Positions 45,663-54,786 of a stretch of DNA of 64,000 bases are shown piece after piece. Source of the stretch: Planctomicrobium piriforme. GTDB taxonomy: Bacteria > Planctomycetota > Planctomycetia > Planctomycetales > Planctomycetaceae. Position 1 is the first letter of the stretch, and each line of letters starts with the position of its first letter. A program made the translations under genes and the position numbers. The notes beneath the pieces were generated by a model. It did no database searches and had not been told where the DNA came from. It saw nothing but the letters and a program-made list of their open reading frames with translations. The stretch is from assembly GCF_900113665.1 (NCBI RefSeq), contig NZ_FOQD01000009.1:124001-188000 (forward strand), given 5' to 3'.

Positions 45663-46772
45663 CTAACACGCCGTCAAGACGCTGTCCCAGTCTTTGGGGA
45701 GCGATGACAACACTTCGCAGCCCTGACGGGTCACGAGGACATCGTCTTCGATCCGAACTCCGCCCCAGCCGGGAAGATAGATCCCCGGCTCGACGGTGAC
45801 AACCATGCCCGGCTTCAGGATAACGTCTGAATTACGGGAGAGCCTGGGAACCTCATGCACATCCAGGCCGATTCCATGCCCCAGGCCGTGGTCGAAGTAC
45901 TTCCCGTAACCCGCCGCCGCAATGAACTGCCGGGCGACGGCGTCGACATCGCCGCAACGTACGCCGGGGCCAATCTTTTGGATCGCGGCTAATTGGGCTT
46001 CCAGGACCGTGCGGTACACTTTTTCGAACGTTTTATCCGGCTTGGCGGTGACCATCGTCCGGGTGAGGTCAGAGCAGTAGCCAGAAAAGGCCCTCGCGCC
46101 CCAATCCAGCAGCAGGATCGGAGATGCGGAGAGCAGATTGTTGCCAGCCCGGTAGTGCGGCAGCGCCGCCCGATCCCCCACGGCGACGATGGCGGGAAAA
46201 CAAAATCCGGCTGCGCCAAAGCCCCGCATCGCATGTTCGAGTTCTGCCGAGAGCTGCCGTTCGGTCTTGTCCGGCCGCAGCGCGGCCTGAAAGCAGCGAA
46301 AACCCCGTTCCGCAAACCGCACTGCTTCGCGGATTTCTGCAATCTCATCCCGGTCTTTGATGGCTCGCAGTTGTTCGATTTCCTGAGTCGTTGAGACCCA
46401 GGTGGTTGGGTCCGGCAAATTTCTGAAGAGTTCGGCCGTCTCGACGGTCACGAGATGACCTTCGAAGCCGCACCGTTCGACATGCAACTGCCCGCAGGTT
46501 TCAGCGAGAATGTCCGTCAGCCGTTGACTGGAACTGCGGATCACCCCTGTGACGCCGGGACATTCTTCCTCGATCTGGGTCACAAACCGGAAGTCGCTCA
46601 GCAGCACTTCTTTGTCTTGAGTCACCAGTAGCCAGGTGCTGTCGCCGGTGAATCCGCTGAGCCAGGCAACATTCCGCTCTCCGGTGACGAGCAAAGCGTC
46701 GAGCTTACGCGATCTGAGAACCTTGCGTACCTGCTCGCGGCGACGCTGAAACGACTCAGGCGAAAAACTCAT
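45663..46772 (-). CDS. M24-family metallopeptidase (Xaa-Pro aminopeptidase/dipeptidase type)
   Basis: 369 residues. An N-terminal creatinase-like domain (~1-130, with NVAWLSGFTGDSTWLLV) precedes the pita-bread domain. Metal ligands are ILLLDWGARAFSGYCSDLTRT (Asp pair), HGLGHGIGLDVHE (His), TVEPGIYLPGWGGVRIED (two Glu). It removes residues next to proline from small peptides. Its stop lies 149 bases upstream of the accB start, same strand; no functional link is obvious. Confidence 0.92.
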   Translation of the reverse strand: MSFSPESFQRRREQVRKVLRSRKLDALLVTGERNVAWLSGFTGDSTWLLVTQDKEVLLSDFRFVTQIEEECPGVTGVIRSSSQRLTDILAETCGQLHVERCGFEGHLVTVETAELFRNLPDPTTWVSTTQEIEQLRAIKDRDEIAEIREAVRFAERGFRCFQAALRPDKTERQLSAELEHAMRGFGAAGFCFPAIVAVGDRAALPHYRAGNNLLSASPILLLDWGARAFSGYCSDLTRTMVTAKPDKTFEKVYRTVLEAQLAAIQKIGPGVRCGDVDAVARQFIAAAGYGKYFDHGLGHGIGLDVHEVPRLSRNSDVILKPGMVVTVEPGIYLPGWGGVRIEDDVLVTRQGCEVLSSLPKDWDSVLTAC

Positions 46773-46823
46773 GACGTCATCCAGAAGGTCGAATCAGCCG
46801 CAGCCACAAGGTTGAGAAGCAAA

Positions 46824-46883
46824 TGCGTCCGACTGGATTCGAACCACTGACCGAAGGATTAGAAATCCGTTGGTCGGACTGCA
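46824..46883 (-). pseudogene. Diverged 3' half of tRNA-Arg(UCU), D-arm missing
   Basis: 46824-46872 matches 52688-52736, the 3' half of the intact tRNA, at 46 of 49 bases, including the anticodon loop, T-arm and acceptor 3' side. The 5' half is absent. On the plus strand TGCGTCCGAC (46824-46833) can pair with GTCGGACTGCA (46873-46883), rebuilding an acceptor-like stem. Its position fits an attachment-site duplicate of the tRNA at 52688. Confidence 0.75.
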
Positions 46884-47170
46884 TTCTGATGTTCGTGGGC
46901 CGCGCACTATACACGGGGGGCAAATTCGCAGGCAACCGGCTGTGAATGATGCTTGCTCAGCGGTTCGAAAGGAGGGCGTTTCCCCCTTTCGCTATCGTTG
47001 CAAAACTGGAGGCGTACGGAATTTTCGGACCAAACCGGCGGAAAATCGATTTTTTTGGCACATCGGCGTTGGGAGCAGCGACTTCTTCCCTGAGAAACTG
47101 GTCATCCCCGCTCTTCCCGGTGGCTTTGATGAAAACGACGATCGCGACAAATACCATGGACATCAAGATG
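46884..47170. other. Gap after tRNA fragment
   Basis: Nothing convincing seen. An 82-codon minus-strand frame (46957-47205) covers it but is listed as rejected. Confidence 0.4.
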
Positions 47171-47332
47171 ACATTTGAAGAAGTAAAGATCATCGCCTGG
47201 GCCATGGAACGACTTTGGCAGGAACATGTTTCACACGACCTGCTGGAGCGTGACGAGGCCCATCTGGCCTGCGGATTACGTCGGGTGTTTAACCGGCTGA
47301 CAGAAGTCGGCGGTGCAGAAATCGTGCGTTGA
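47171..47332 (+). CDS. Small helical protein, uncertain
   Basis: 53 residues from the ATG at 47171 (MTFEEVKIIAWAMERLWQ). The sequence reads as two amphipathic helices rich in Glu/Arg. The frame is open upstream to 46946, but those residues look unlike protein. There is no clear ribosome site. An opposite-strand frame overlaps it, so at most one is real. Function unknown. Confidence 0.35.
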   Translation, partial: TFEEVKIIAWAMERLWQEHVSHDLLERDEAHLACGLRRVFNRLTEVGGAEIVR

Positions 47333-47564
47333 ATGAGTTGTCATCTTGAGAATCCGGGCTCTCGGTTTCTTGCGATCAGTCTCCAGAAGACGATCGACCG
47401 GCAGTTCGCGCGAACTCTATCTTCTCCTGCGGACCACTCGGTTGGTCGCTCCGGGGTTGTCGCTGAACACCTCGTTATTTATTCTTCATGGTTGCTCGCC
47501 TCGAAGAAAGGATGCTTGACGTCCAACACGGCAATCGTGGTTGCTTTTCCCTCCGGAGTCGTCC

Positions 47565-48527
47565 ATGCGATCTCCTGCTGCCCTCCGAAATCAAATTTTG
47601 AGACCAACGAAACGGGCGAACGTCATTTCCCGGAGAGGCGGGTTCACGCTCGTTGAGTTGCTCTGTGTGATGGGTGTGATCGCGATGTTAGTCGGCTTGC
47701 TGCTGCCGGCTATTCAGGGCGCGCGTGAGTCAGCGCGACGCAATTCCTGTAAGAATAATCTGCGGCAATTGACGCTGGCGGTGCATGAATTTCACGATGC
47801 CCAGCAGGGGCTGCCTGCGATGGATCTGGGAGATCACTGGGCTACCTGGTGCGTGCTCGTGCTCCCTAATCTGGACGGCGCAAACCTGTATTCGAATTGG
47901 GATCTCCAGAAGCAGTATTACGTGCAGACGGGATCAGCCGGGGCGGATTTGCCGGTCTTTCTGTGCCCTTCACAGAGCCGGACGACTCAGAATATGTCGG
48001 CAGGCGACGGTTTGATGTATCTGGTGCCGCCGGCCTTCCGTGTCGGTCCCCGCGGGTGGAGCGACTACGCCGGCGTGTCGGGCACGCAGGTTGGCCTCGC
48101 GGACGGTGCGTTTCGACGGGCGCTTGACGCGAGTGGGAATCCGCTCAATCCTGCCTATTCCAGCCCGACGACGCTGATCTCGACATGGCGCTGGCCAGTC
48201 AACTTTGCCACTCTTAGCATCGATGGACTTTCCGCAACGTTGCTCCTGGGCGAAAAGTTTTTACCAGATGCAAAGACCGATAGCTCGCACTTCAATGGTG
48301 ATCTCCAGCAAGGTTACGTTCGTGCTTGCGGAATTGGGATGGGCATTGTCTCGGCGGGAACTCCCGTCGATGCAACCACGAACCGTCGCTTCGGCAGCGC
48401 ACATCCAGGCTTGGCACATTTCGCGTTTGCTGACGGTCGCGTGCAGGCGGTCTCCGAGAACACAGGCGATGAAATCATGCAGGCTTTGGCTAAAGTGGGC
48501 GACGGGGCAGTCGCCTGGGCTTTCTAA
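47565..48527 (+). CDS. DUF1559 protein with prepilin-type N-terminus
   Basis: 320 residues from the ATG at 47565; an earlier in-frame start exists. The leader ends in RRGG, then FTLVELLCVMGVIAMLVGLLLPAIQ is the type IV pilin-like helix; cleavage would fall before Phe. Next, ARESARRNSCKNNLRQLTLAVHEFHD is the DUF1559 signature, and the C-terminal FGSAHPGLAHFAFADGRVQ is the family's end motif. Planctomycetes carry dozens of these; they are probably minor pilin-like surface proteins. It stands alone in the tRNA-bounded segment. Confidence 0.93.
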   Translation: MRSPAALRNQILRPTKRANVISRRGGFTLVELLCVMGVIAMLVGLLLPAIQGARESARRNSCKNNLRQLTLAVHEFHDAQQGLPAMDLGDHWATWCVLVLPNLDGANLYSNWDLQKQYYVQTGSAGADLPVFLCPSQSRTTQNMSAGDGLMYLVPPAFRVGPRGWSDYAGVSGTQVGLADGAFRRALDASGNPLNPAYSSPTTLISTWRWPVNFATLSIDGLSATLLLGEKFLPDAKTDSSHFNGDLQQGYVRACGIGMGIVSAGTPVDATTNRRFGSAHPGLAHFAFADGRVQAVSENTGDEIMQALAKVGDGAVAWAF

Positions 48528-48741
48528 GCTGATTTCGCAACGGCCTCATTCGCGGAGCGATCTCGGACGACACCAGTTCGATTGCACTTTCCAGATCGAC
48601 TGATGACCCCACCTTCGCCGAGCCGCGTCGGGCTTCCACATACCGCGCGATTTGCTGCTCCAGCGTCGTGGCGCAGCTTCGCACGCAGCGCCGGAGCACC
48701 AGACTGATGGCAAACGCCAGTGACTGATCTGCAGGTTCCAT
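48490..48741 (-). CDS. Small hypothetical protein, uncertain
   Basis: 83 residues. A helical middle (LEQQIARYVEARRGSAKVG, then DLESAIELVSSEIAPRM) reads plausibly, but the basic tail overlaps the end of the DUF1559 gene by 38 bases and no ribosome site is visible. Could be a decayed gene. The rest of the 48742-48901 stretch shows nothing. Confidence 0.3.
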   Translation of the reverse strand: MEPADQSLAFAISLVLRRCVRSCATTLEQQIARYVEARRGSAKVGSSVDLESAIELVSSEIAPRMRPLRNQLRKPRRLPRRPL

Positions 48742-48901
48742 CGGGGTGAGCTTCAGTTGAAGGCTTGGGGCGAAAACTCAACATCCGGGCTCTTTCTTGT
48801 GGAAATGGTGCTCTGTGTCTCATGAGCATGGAGAAGCTGCATGCACATGAATGCCACATTCCACATCAACTCGACGTGTCACAAATCCGAGCGACGACGA
48901 A

Positions 48902-49273
48902 TTACTCAACTCCCCACGTCTTCGTTGCATACGAAGCCTGATACAAACTGTCGTAAGCAGTGGCCGTCACCGAACGCAGATCACCAGGATCCCAACTGAG
49001 ACAGAGCATGAAAGAACCGTCTTCGTTGACCGAGGTGTAACCGCCTTCCAACGGACCGCCAAACAGAATCGTGCACGAGGCCGGGTCTTCATCGTCGACC
49101 ATTCCGTAAAAGATGAAGTAATCATCCATCGGAATGACGTAGTCGAAGAACGTGATGACAGGCGGCACGTTTGCATCTGCCACAGCTGGCATAGCGGAGA
49201 GAGCGCTGCACATGCCGACGGCAAAAAGAACAAAACGTGAGAAGAACGAGAGACGAGTTGAAGCGAGAAACAT
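48902..49273 (-). CDS. Small exported Ig-like protein
   Basis: 123 residues from the ATG at 49273 (MFLASTRLSFFSRFVLFAVGM). The signal peptide ends about residue 33 (AMPAVADA). The mature part (PPVITFFDYVIPMDDYFIFYGMVDDEDP, then GGYTSVNEDGSF) resembles a single Ig-like/cadherin-like repeat with Asp-rich loops, a type seen in planctomycete secreted proteins. Two Cys could pair. Function unknown. Confidence 0.68.
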   Translation of the reverse strand: MFLASTRLSFFSRFVLFAVGMCSALSAMPAVADANVPPVITFFDYVIPMDDYFIFYGMVDDEDPASCTILFGGPLEGGYTSVNEDGSFMLCLSWDPGDLRSVTATAYDSLYQASYATKTWGVE

Positions 49274-49669
49274 TGGCAACTCCTGAAATTTGTGGACAGG
49301 AGCCGCATTCGCAGCTCCGACCGAACAAAGTGGGCGATGCCAATGCAGTCGGAATATCCCCCTTGGTTGGGACAAGTTTTTGAGAAGAAACCGGACAATT
49401 TCTCAGGTGAAGTCGACGCGTCCGCGGCACAATCGGCGAGTTCGCGACACGATCGAAATCGAACTACGGTGCTTTCCTTCGAGGTAGCGGGTAAGCACTC
49501 AATTCGTCTGGCATCTGCCCCAGAGATCGAGGCCGAACACGGCCTTTTCAATCGTGATCGTGCAAAGCAAGGGGCGCATCAATCAGCGAGAAAGGCCAGC
49601 GGCTGAAAAGCGAATTCTTCTGGAGATGTCACAGGGGCGTTCTGCGAAATGCTCAGGCTCCAATCGAGC
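49274..49669. other. Gap without recognisable gene
   Basis: No credible gene in 396 bases. A plus-strand frame of 104 codons reads as low-complexity shadow. The promoter of the small exported protein should be at the left end. Confidence 0.5.
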
Positions 49670-51874
49670 CTAGCGGGTTGCGACAGTCGCGTTCGCCTGC
49701 AAACCATCCACCAGATTCTCGATGAAAGCCGGTTGATCGATGGGCGGAGGGAGAATGGCTTCCTGCTGCGGACGGTCTAGGGCCTTGGGAAGCGTCATCT
49801 TGCGCAGCTGTTCGAAACGCTTGTCCGCAACAAGTGAAGGATAATCTCGACCAATGGCTTCAAGATTGCTCTTGGAAAGTCCTTGCAACGCACTTCTTCG
49901 CAAGCATTCCAGGGCCGTGTCGCAACTGTCTGAACCGCCATTTGCTGCCTCAGAGAAGATCCAGGCTGCAGTCAACAACGGCTCACTCCGAACAGACAGT
50001 TCCGGATGCGACAGGATGTCTCGTGCAAAGCGAACGTCTGGCTTGAATCGCTGCACGAAGGCCAAGCGTAAATGCAGTCGAGCCTGATTGTAGATGACGG
50101 TGCCGCAATTCGGATCCAATGCACGGGCCTCTTCAAACAGCCGGCGCGCGTCTTCCAGAGCTCCCAGCCGATCCCAGCAGAAAGCGAGATTGTTCAGCAG
50201 GTCGAGCGATTTCAGGCCGGCATTGTGTGCTTTCCGGAGTTCGATTTCGGCCATTTCGTATTGGCGACGCCAGCGGCACAGCGCATAACCGGTCAGATTG
50301 TGCAGTTCGGGCAAGGGATGCTCTGCGGTGACATCACGCAGGTCGGAATACGCAGACTGCCAATCGCCCTGTTGCAGCGACGCGAGCGCCCGCAATCCCC
50401 GGGCGTCTGACCTCTCTGGATGAGTCGCTAACAGAGCCGTCAGGTGTTTGATGGCACCGGCGTGACCTTCAGGGCTCATGACGGCTTCGCGGCCTCGCTG
50501 AAACCGTTCTGCCTCTGAGAGTTCTTGCCGATAACCCCAGCTCGCCGCGCCAGCCAGCAGTGCCGTGACCATGATCGCCAAGACGGTTCGCTGTGCAACT
50601 CGCCGTCTCGGGCGAAGCTGGACTGTTCGAGCGATGAAACCTTGGAGTTCATTCGCTAAACGTCGTGAAGTTGGACGTTGCCTGACTTCAGCTGCAACAC
50701 AGGTTTCGAGGAGATTCGCCAATGGCCTTCCCAGCTGTTTCCGCAACGGTGCGGAAAACTGAAACGCCGCCGCGCCCTGGTTCAGCGGATGCCTGAAGGA
50801 TCCGTTATCTGAAGAAGATGGAGCGTTCAATACGTCAAAGGGGGGCCGGCCCTGTAGCAGCTCGATGAACGTTGCAGCAAGCGAATAGACGTCTGCCCCG
50901 CCCGTCACCGGGGTCTCGCGGTCGCGTCGATCCAGAAGTTCCGGCGGCAGGTAAGCAGGCGTTCCTCCAGCGAAGGAGGCGTTTCCCACGACGGCGGCTG
51001 AAAGATTGAAATCGAGCAAGGTCGGCGAGCCGTCTGCGCCGATGAGAATGTTCGAAGGTTTGATATCGCAGTGATAGATCCCCTGCTCGTGTGCATATGC
51101 AATGGCGTCGGCCAGTTGAGCAGCGGTCTGAATCACCGCTTCGCAGTATCCTTCGGGCCAATCGACTGAACCTCCGGAATCGGCGAACCCGTCCGTTGCC
51201 AGACGGGTCGCAATCACGTTTTCCAGGCGGAAGCCTTTCCACTCTGCGCTGGATGCAGGCCGGGCCTGGAGCACATCGAGCAGGGTCGCAGTCCCGCTCC
51301 ACGGCATCGATATGACCGCGAGCCCCGGGAGCAGGTCGTGATACAGGCCCAGCGGACTCATGATCCGCGGATGCCGCAGGCGACCAAGCGCTTCTGATTC
51401 ACGCACGGAATGCGTCGTTACTTTCACCACGACGCGACGACAACCGAGTGCCTGATCGTGAGCCAGATAGACGCGGGAAAACGATCCGGAGCCAATTTGA
51501 CGCTCGAGGACGAACTCGCCAATCCGGCTCCCTACCGAGGGCCAGGCTGGTTTTGTAATCGCAAAAAACAGGTCCGGGTCTTCTTTGATGAGAGCATCGA
51601 CTTCAATTGCCCGCCGCAACGGTTCACCAGCGGCAGGAAATCTGGCGAGAAACGCCTCCTGGTCGATGTCTTCGCCTGCCTGCTGGCGACGCCAGAACTC
51701 TTCGTACGCGAGTTCGGCGACCATTTCTGGAGACTGCCCGAATTGCGGATACTCCGCGAGAACCTCGGCAGCATCAAACACGATTTCGCTCGGCAACCCC
51801 GCAAGGAATTCCGAGAGCGATTCGACTGTGCGGTGTTGGCTCAGAGATTCTGAATCCGAACGGAGTGCTTTCAT
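49670..51874 (-). CDS. Serine/threonine kinase with TPR tail, atypical HCD/DFN motifs
   Basis: 734 residues. After a helical N-terminus (~1-115), the kinase domain has the Gly loop LERQIGSGSFSRVYLA, the Lys in VVVKVTTH, then YHCDIKPSNIL (Cys in place of the Arg of HRD) and LLDFNLSA (Asn in place of the Gly of DFG). The catalytic and metal Asp are kept. A membrane helix (LAIMVTALLAGAASWGY) follows at ~430-447, and the C-terminal ~280 residues form TPR-like helices. So the kinase is cytoplasmic and the TPR part probably outside. It overlaps the ECF gene by 4 bases (translational coupling). Confidence 0.9.
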   Translation of the reverse strand: MKALRSDSESLSQHRTVESLSEFLAGLPSEIVFDAAEVLAEYPQFGQSPEMVAELAYEEFWRRQQAGEDIDQEAFLARFPAAGEPLRRAIEVDALIKEDPDLFFAITKPAWPSVGSRIGEFVLERQIGSGSFSRVYLAHDQALGCRRVVVKVTTHSVRESEALGRLRHPRIMSPLGLYHDLLPGLAVISMPWSGTATLLDVLQARPASSAEWKGFRLENVIATRLATDGFADSGGSVDWPEGYCEAVIQTAAQLADAIAYAHEQGIYHCDIKPSNILIGADGSPTLLDFNLSAAVVGNASFAGGTPAYLPPELLDRRDRETPVTGGADVYSLAATFIELLQGRPPFDVLNAPSSSDNGSFRHPLNQGAAAFQFSAPLRKQLGRPLANLLETCVAAEVRQRPTSRRLANELQGFIARTVQLRPRRRVAQRTVLAIMVTALLAGAASWGYRQELSEAERFQRGREAVMSPEGHAGAIKHLTALLATHPERSDARGLRALASLQQGDWQSAYSDLRDVTAEHPLPELHNLTGYALCRWRRQYEMAEIELRKAHNAGLKSLDLLNNLAFCWDRLGALEDARRLFEEARALDPNCGTVIYNQARLHLRLAFVQRFKPDVRFARDILSHPELSVRSEPLLTAAWIFSEAANGGSDSCDTALECLRRSALQGLSKSNLEAIGRDYPSLVADKRFEQLRKMTLPKALDRPQQEAILPPPIDQPAFIENLVDGLQANATVATR

Positions 51875-52440
51875 TCGCGAAGTCGAGCTTGTTGAAGAAT
51901 CCTGTAGAGCGATCGTTTTGGGACGCCAGCGGCTTTCGACGCTTCTTCGACGGAAGCTCCTTGCGCCAGCATTCGTACGACCTCAGCGTACCCTGCAGGC
52001 ACGGTCTTGATAATGGCAGACAGGCGTTCGCGTGCCACGAGCTCGGCGGAAGGGGAGGCAGCAGGATGAGCCGCTGGGAGTTCTGAGAGCTGTTCTGGAT
52101 TTACAGACACCACGCGGTCCGCCCCGCGCCGCTGTGCGAATATCCGCCGGCCTGCATCAATGGCCTTATTCGACGCAATCTTCGCTGCGACCCGCACCAG
52201 GTGTTTCAGGGGAACTCCCGTCAGGGCCTCTCGCTTCGCGAGCAGGGATTTCCAGACCGACTGGGCAACATCGTCAGAATCGACTGTCTGACGCACTTTG
52301 CGAGCCAGGCGACGACGAATGCTGGAATAGACGGGCGGTGAAAGGTGTTCCAAAAGTTGACGAAATGCGGATTCCGAACCGGCTTCCGCGCGCTGCAAGA
52401 GCGGATCGACATCGCGAGACTCGGCTTCGGAGAGCGGCAT
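51871..52440 (-). CDS. ECF-type RNA polymerase sigma factor
   Basis: 189 residues from the ATG at 52440, which has a strong GGGAGG 6 bases upstream; a longer frame is open to 52482. Region 2 contains VDSDDVAQSVWKSLLAKREAL, and region 4 ends with ASKAAGVPKRSLYRILQQARL, a HTH for -35 recognition. Its stop overlaps the kinase start by 4 bases, so the pair is co-translated. The second ECF-kinase module of the window. Confidence 0.9.
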   Translation of the reverse strand: MPLSEAESRDVDPLLQRAEAGSESAFRQLLEHLSPPVYSSIRRRLARKVRQTVDSDDVAQSVWKSLLAKREALTGVPLKHLVRVAAKIASNKAIDAGRRIFAQRRGADRVVSVNPEQLSELPAAHPAASPSAELVARERLSAIIKTVPAGYAEVVRMLAQGASVEEASKAAGVPKRSLYRILQQARLRE

Positions 52441-52687
52441 TGTTCCTCCCGTTTGGATCCGGGTGACGTGCCAGAGCGGCACACGGTTAGTCTCTCGAAC
52501 TTCTCCGTGGATTTCCAGCCCCGATCCTCAAGAAGTGCGGCGACCTGCCGACACCGCTTTCTTGTGTGGTTTCTCAGACGACAAGGTCTGAAGTGAGTAC
52601 CGATGTCTGAAAATCTGGTACTTCCGGATGATGACGCGAAGCGAGGACAAGGGGCAATAACAGAGTATTGCCTTTGCCATAATTCAA

Positions 52688-52761
52688 TGCGCCCGAGTGG
52701 ATTCGAACCACTGACCGACGGATTAGAAATCCGTTGCTCTATCCGACTGAGCTACGGGCGC
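52688..52761 (-). tRNA. tRNA-Arg (anticodon UCU)
   Basis: 74 bases with a full cloverleaf: acceptor GCGCCCG/CGGGCGC, D-arm GCTC/GAGC, anticodon stem ACGGA/TCCGT around TTTCTAA (anticodon TCT), T-arm AGTGG TTCGAAT CCACT. No CCA is encoded. It reads rare AGA codons. A diverged copy of its 3' half lies at 46824. Confidence 0.95.
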
Positions 52762-52872
52762 CTGGTGTCTGGTTGCTTTTATAGAGAATTGCCGGCCACT
52801 CGTCAGCACTGCGGAGGAGGATGGTCTGTGAGACCCTGTCCGTATTGCGAAGTTCGCAGGATGTCGGACGTT

Positions 52873-54177
52873 TCAGAAACGGTCGACGCGGTAGGGGTGC
52901 GGGTCGATGTGGGGGTGTTTGCCGGTCACCAGTTCGGAAATCAGCTTGCCGGTGCCGGTGGACATTGAGACGCCCAGCATGCTGTGTCCGGCGGCCATCC
53001 AGGCGTTGCGGAACGAGGGGACGCGTCCAATCAAGGGGACGCCGTCGCAACTCATCGGTCGCCAGCCGTACCAGCTTTCGAGGACCGGTTCCGCCATCGG
53101 CTCGTGCAGGTATTTGGCCGCGGCGTCGGTGAGCAGTGAGAGCCGGTCGCGTCGCAAAGTGGGATCGAAACCGGCGAACTCCATCGTGGACCCGATGCGA
53201 TAGCCGGAGGCAAACGGCGTGACCGCGACCCGATGTTCCTCAAAGATCATGGGGTAGGTCGGGCAGAGCGCCGGCCGCCGCATGGTGATCGAATAGCCTT
53301 TACCGGGCTCGATCGGAATGCGGGCTCTGAGCTGTCTGCTGAGCAGCCGGGTCCAGGCGCCGGTGGCGACGACCACTTGGTCGACTTCGATGCGGCCAGC
53401 GGTGGTGTTGACGGCGGAAATCGCGCCGTCTCCTTCTTCGAGACTGATGAGTTCGCAGTTCTCGCGGATTGAAACGCCGTCATGGACGAGTCGTTTCTGC
53501 CAGGCTTCCATCAGCTTGTCGGAACGCAAATGCGCGTCGCAGTCGTACAGCCAGGCTCCGGCGACGCCCGGCTTGAGTGCCGGTTCCATCTCAAGCAGTT
53601 CCGCTTCGCGAATTGGAGTGGCTCCGACTCCGAATTCCTTCGTCAACAGTTCGTTGGTCTCGCCATAGTGTTCGAAGTGCGACCGGGTCTGGTGTACGAA
53701 CAGCAGTCCTTTGGCTTCCCAGTCGATGTCTTCCAGCACTTTCTCGGACAGCAGTTCGTCAAAGAGTTGCCTGGAGGATTGCAGCAGCGAGTGCCGGGCA
53801 TGGCCTGCCTGGAGCATGTCGATCTGGTTGCAGCGCCGGGCAAACTGCCACATCCATGACCAGAAGGCGGGGTCCAGCCGGAACCGCATCTGAAACGGCG
53901 AGTTTCTGCGAAAGAACGTCCGCAGGGCCGAAGAGACCGCACCGGGGCGGCAGAGCGGCAGAATGTGACTGGGAGAGACGTAACCGCAGTTCCCGTGCGA
54001 GCAACCTTGTCCGAAATCCCCTTTGTCGATCAGCAGCACAGGCGCGCCGGCGACGGCGAGGTAATGAGCGCACGCGGCCCCCACAACTCCGCCCCCCACG
54101 ACGACCACTGGTCGCCGGGGAGCCGGTGAGGTGTTGCCTGTGATCGCTGGCGGTGGTGATTCACCCGATGGGGCCAA
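52873..54177 (-). CDS. FAD-dependent D-amino-acid dehydrogenase-like oxidoreductase
   Basis: 434 residues. The FAD-binding start PVVVVGGGVVGAACAHYLAVAG lies near residues 22-43 and is followed by DKGDFGQGCSHGNCGYV. The DAO fold continues with a second FAD contact (VVATGAWTRLLSRQL) and the C-terminal SWYGWRPMSCDGVPLIG. The family oxidises D-amino acids, feeding electrons to the respiratory chain; the exact substrate (D-Ala, hydroxyproline or other) cannot be told. The start is TTG at 54177. It stands alone. Confidence 0.88.
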   Translation of the reverse strand: MAPSGESPPPAITGNTSPAPRRPVVVVGGGVVGAACAHYLAVAGAPVLLIDKGDFGQGCSHGNCGYVSPSHILPLCRPGAVSSALRTFFRRNSPFQMRFRLDPAFWSWMWQFARRCNQIDMLQAGHARHSLLQSSRQLFDELLSEKVLEDIDWEAKGLLFVHQTRSHFEHYGETNELLTKEFGVGATPIREAELLEMEPALKPGVAGAWLYDCDAHLRSDKLMEAWQKRLVHDGVSIRENCELISLEEGDGAISAVNTTAGRIEVDQVVVATGAWTRLLSRQLRARIPIEPGKGYSITMRRPALCPTYPMIFEEHRVAVTPFASGYRIGSTMEFAGFDPTLRRDRLSLLTDAAAKYLHEPMAEPVLESWYGWRPMSCDGVPLIGRVPSFRNAWMAAGHSMLGVSMSTGTGKLISELVTGKHPHIDPHPYRVDRF

Positions 54178-54440
54178 AGGTCTCTTTCAGTTTGAACTCG
54201 ACCTGGTGCTGTCGATGCTGGTCGCCGTTCGCGAGGCATCCACAACCTGCAATCGGTTGCCGGAAATTCCCTGTGATCCCTACAACAGGAAAGGCCGGTT
54301 ACGGAAGCGGGCTGACATGTGTTGATGCCCCTTGTCGAAGGGGGTGGCCGAAAAGCATACTCGAAAGCATTGGCCACAACATCCGAGGCGAAAGGGCCAG
54401 CTTCCTGACAGTTTCGCTGCCGACACAGGCGTCCGCAAAC

Positions 54441-54731
54441 ATGGTCTTCCGCTTCCTCCACAACTACGCCTTGCGGCACCAGCATCCGGTGAATCAACTG
54501 CTGCATCTGGTGGGACTTCCGGTCACTTTTGTGTTGCCGGTGATCTTCCTAGTTCAGGAGCGCCCGTGGTGGTGGGCGCTGACCTCGTTTGTCGTCGGTT
54601 ATGCCCTGCAGTTTGCCGGTCACGCTGTTGAGGGGAACGACGCTGGCGAGGTAATCCTGGTAAAGAAATTACTGGGCATGCCCTATACCGATATTGTGCA
54701 GGGGGGGAATCGATCATCGGGTAGCGGTTGA
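54441..54731 (+). CDS. Mpo1/DUF962-like small membrane protein
   Basis: 96 residues from the ATG at 54441 (MVFRFLHNYALRHQHPVNQ). A short His-rich N-terminal motif, RHQHPVNQLLHLVGLP, matches the Mpo1-like family (DUF962; 2-hydroxy-palmitate dioxygenase in yeast). Two membrane helices follow (VTFVLPVIFLV and WWWALTSFVVGYALQF), then HAVEGNDA with a further His. The His residues suggest an iron enzyme of lipid alpha-oxidation, but it is shorter than typical and activity is unproven. It lies 55 bases before the TolC gene. Confidence 0.78.
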   Translation: MVFRFLHNYALRHQHPVNQLLHLVGLPVTFVLPVIFLVQERPWWWALTSFVVGYALQFAGHAVEGNDAGEVILVKKLLGMPYTDIVQGGNRSSGSG

Positions 54732-54786
54732 GCGGACGATAGTTCCCTTGCGAAGTGTAACAGCACTGTCGTGGGGAGCTCTCGTA

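Noticed and set aside
46957..47205. 82-codon minus-strand frame with a hydrophobic start
   Set aside because: A membrane helix is possible, but the tail looks random, no ribosome site is seen, and it clashes with the plus-strand small frame.
49292..49606. 104-codon plus-strand frame in the 49.3-49.7 kb gap
   Set aside because: No ribosome site, no family-like pattern, overlaps the leader of the exported-protein gene.
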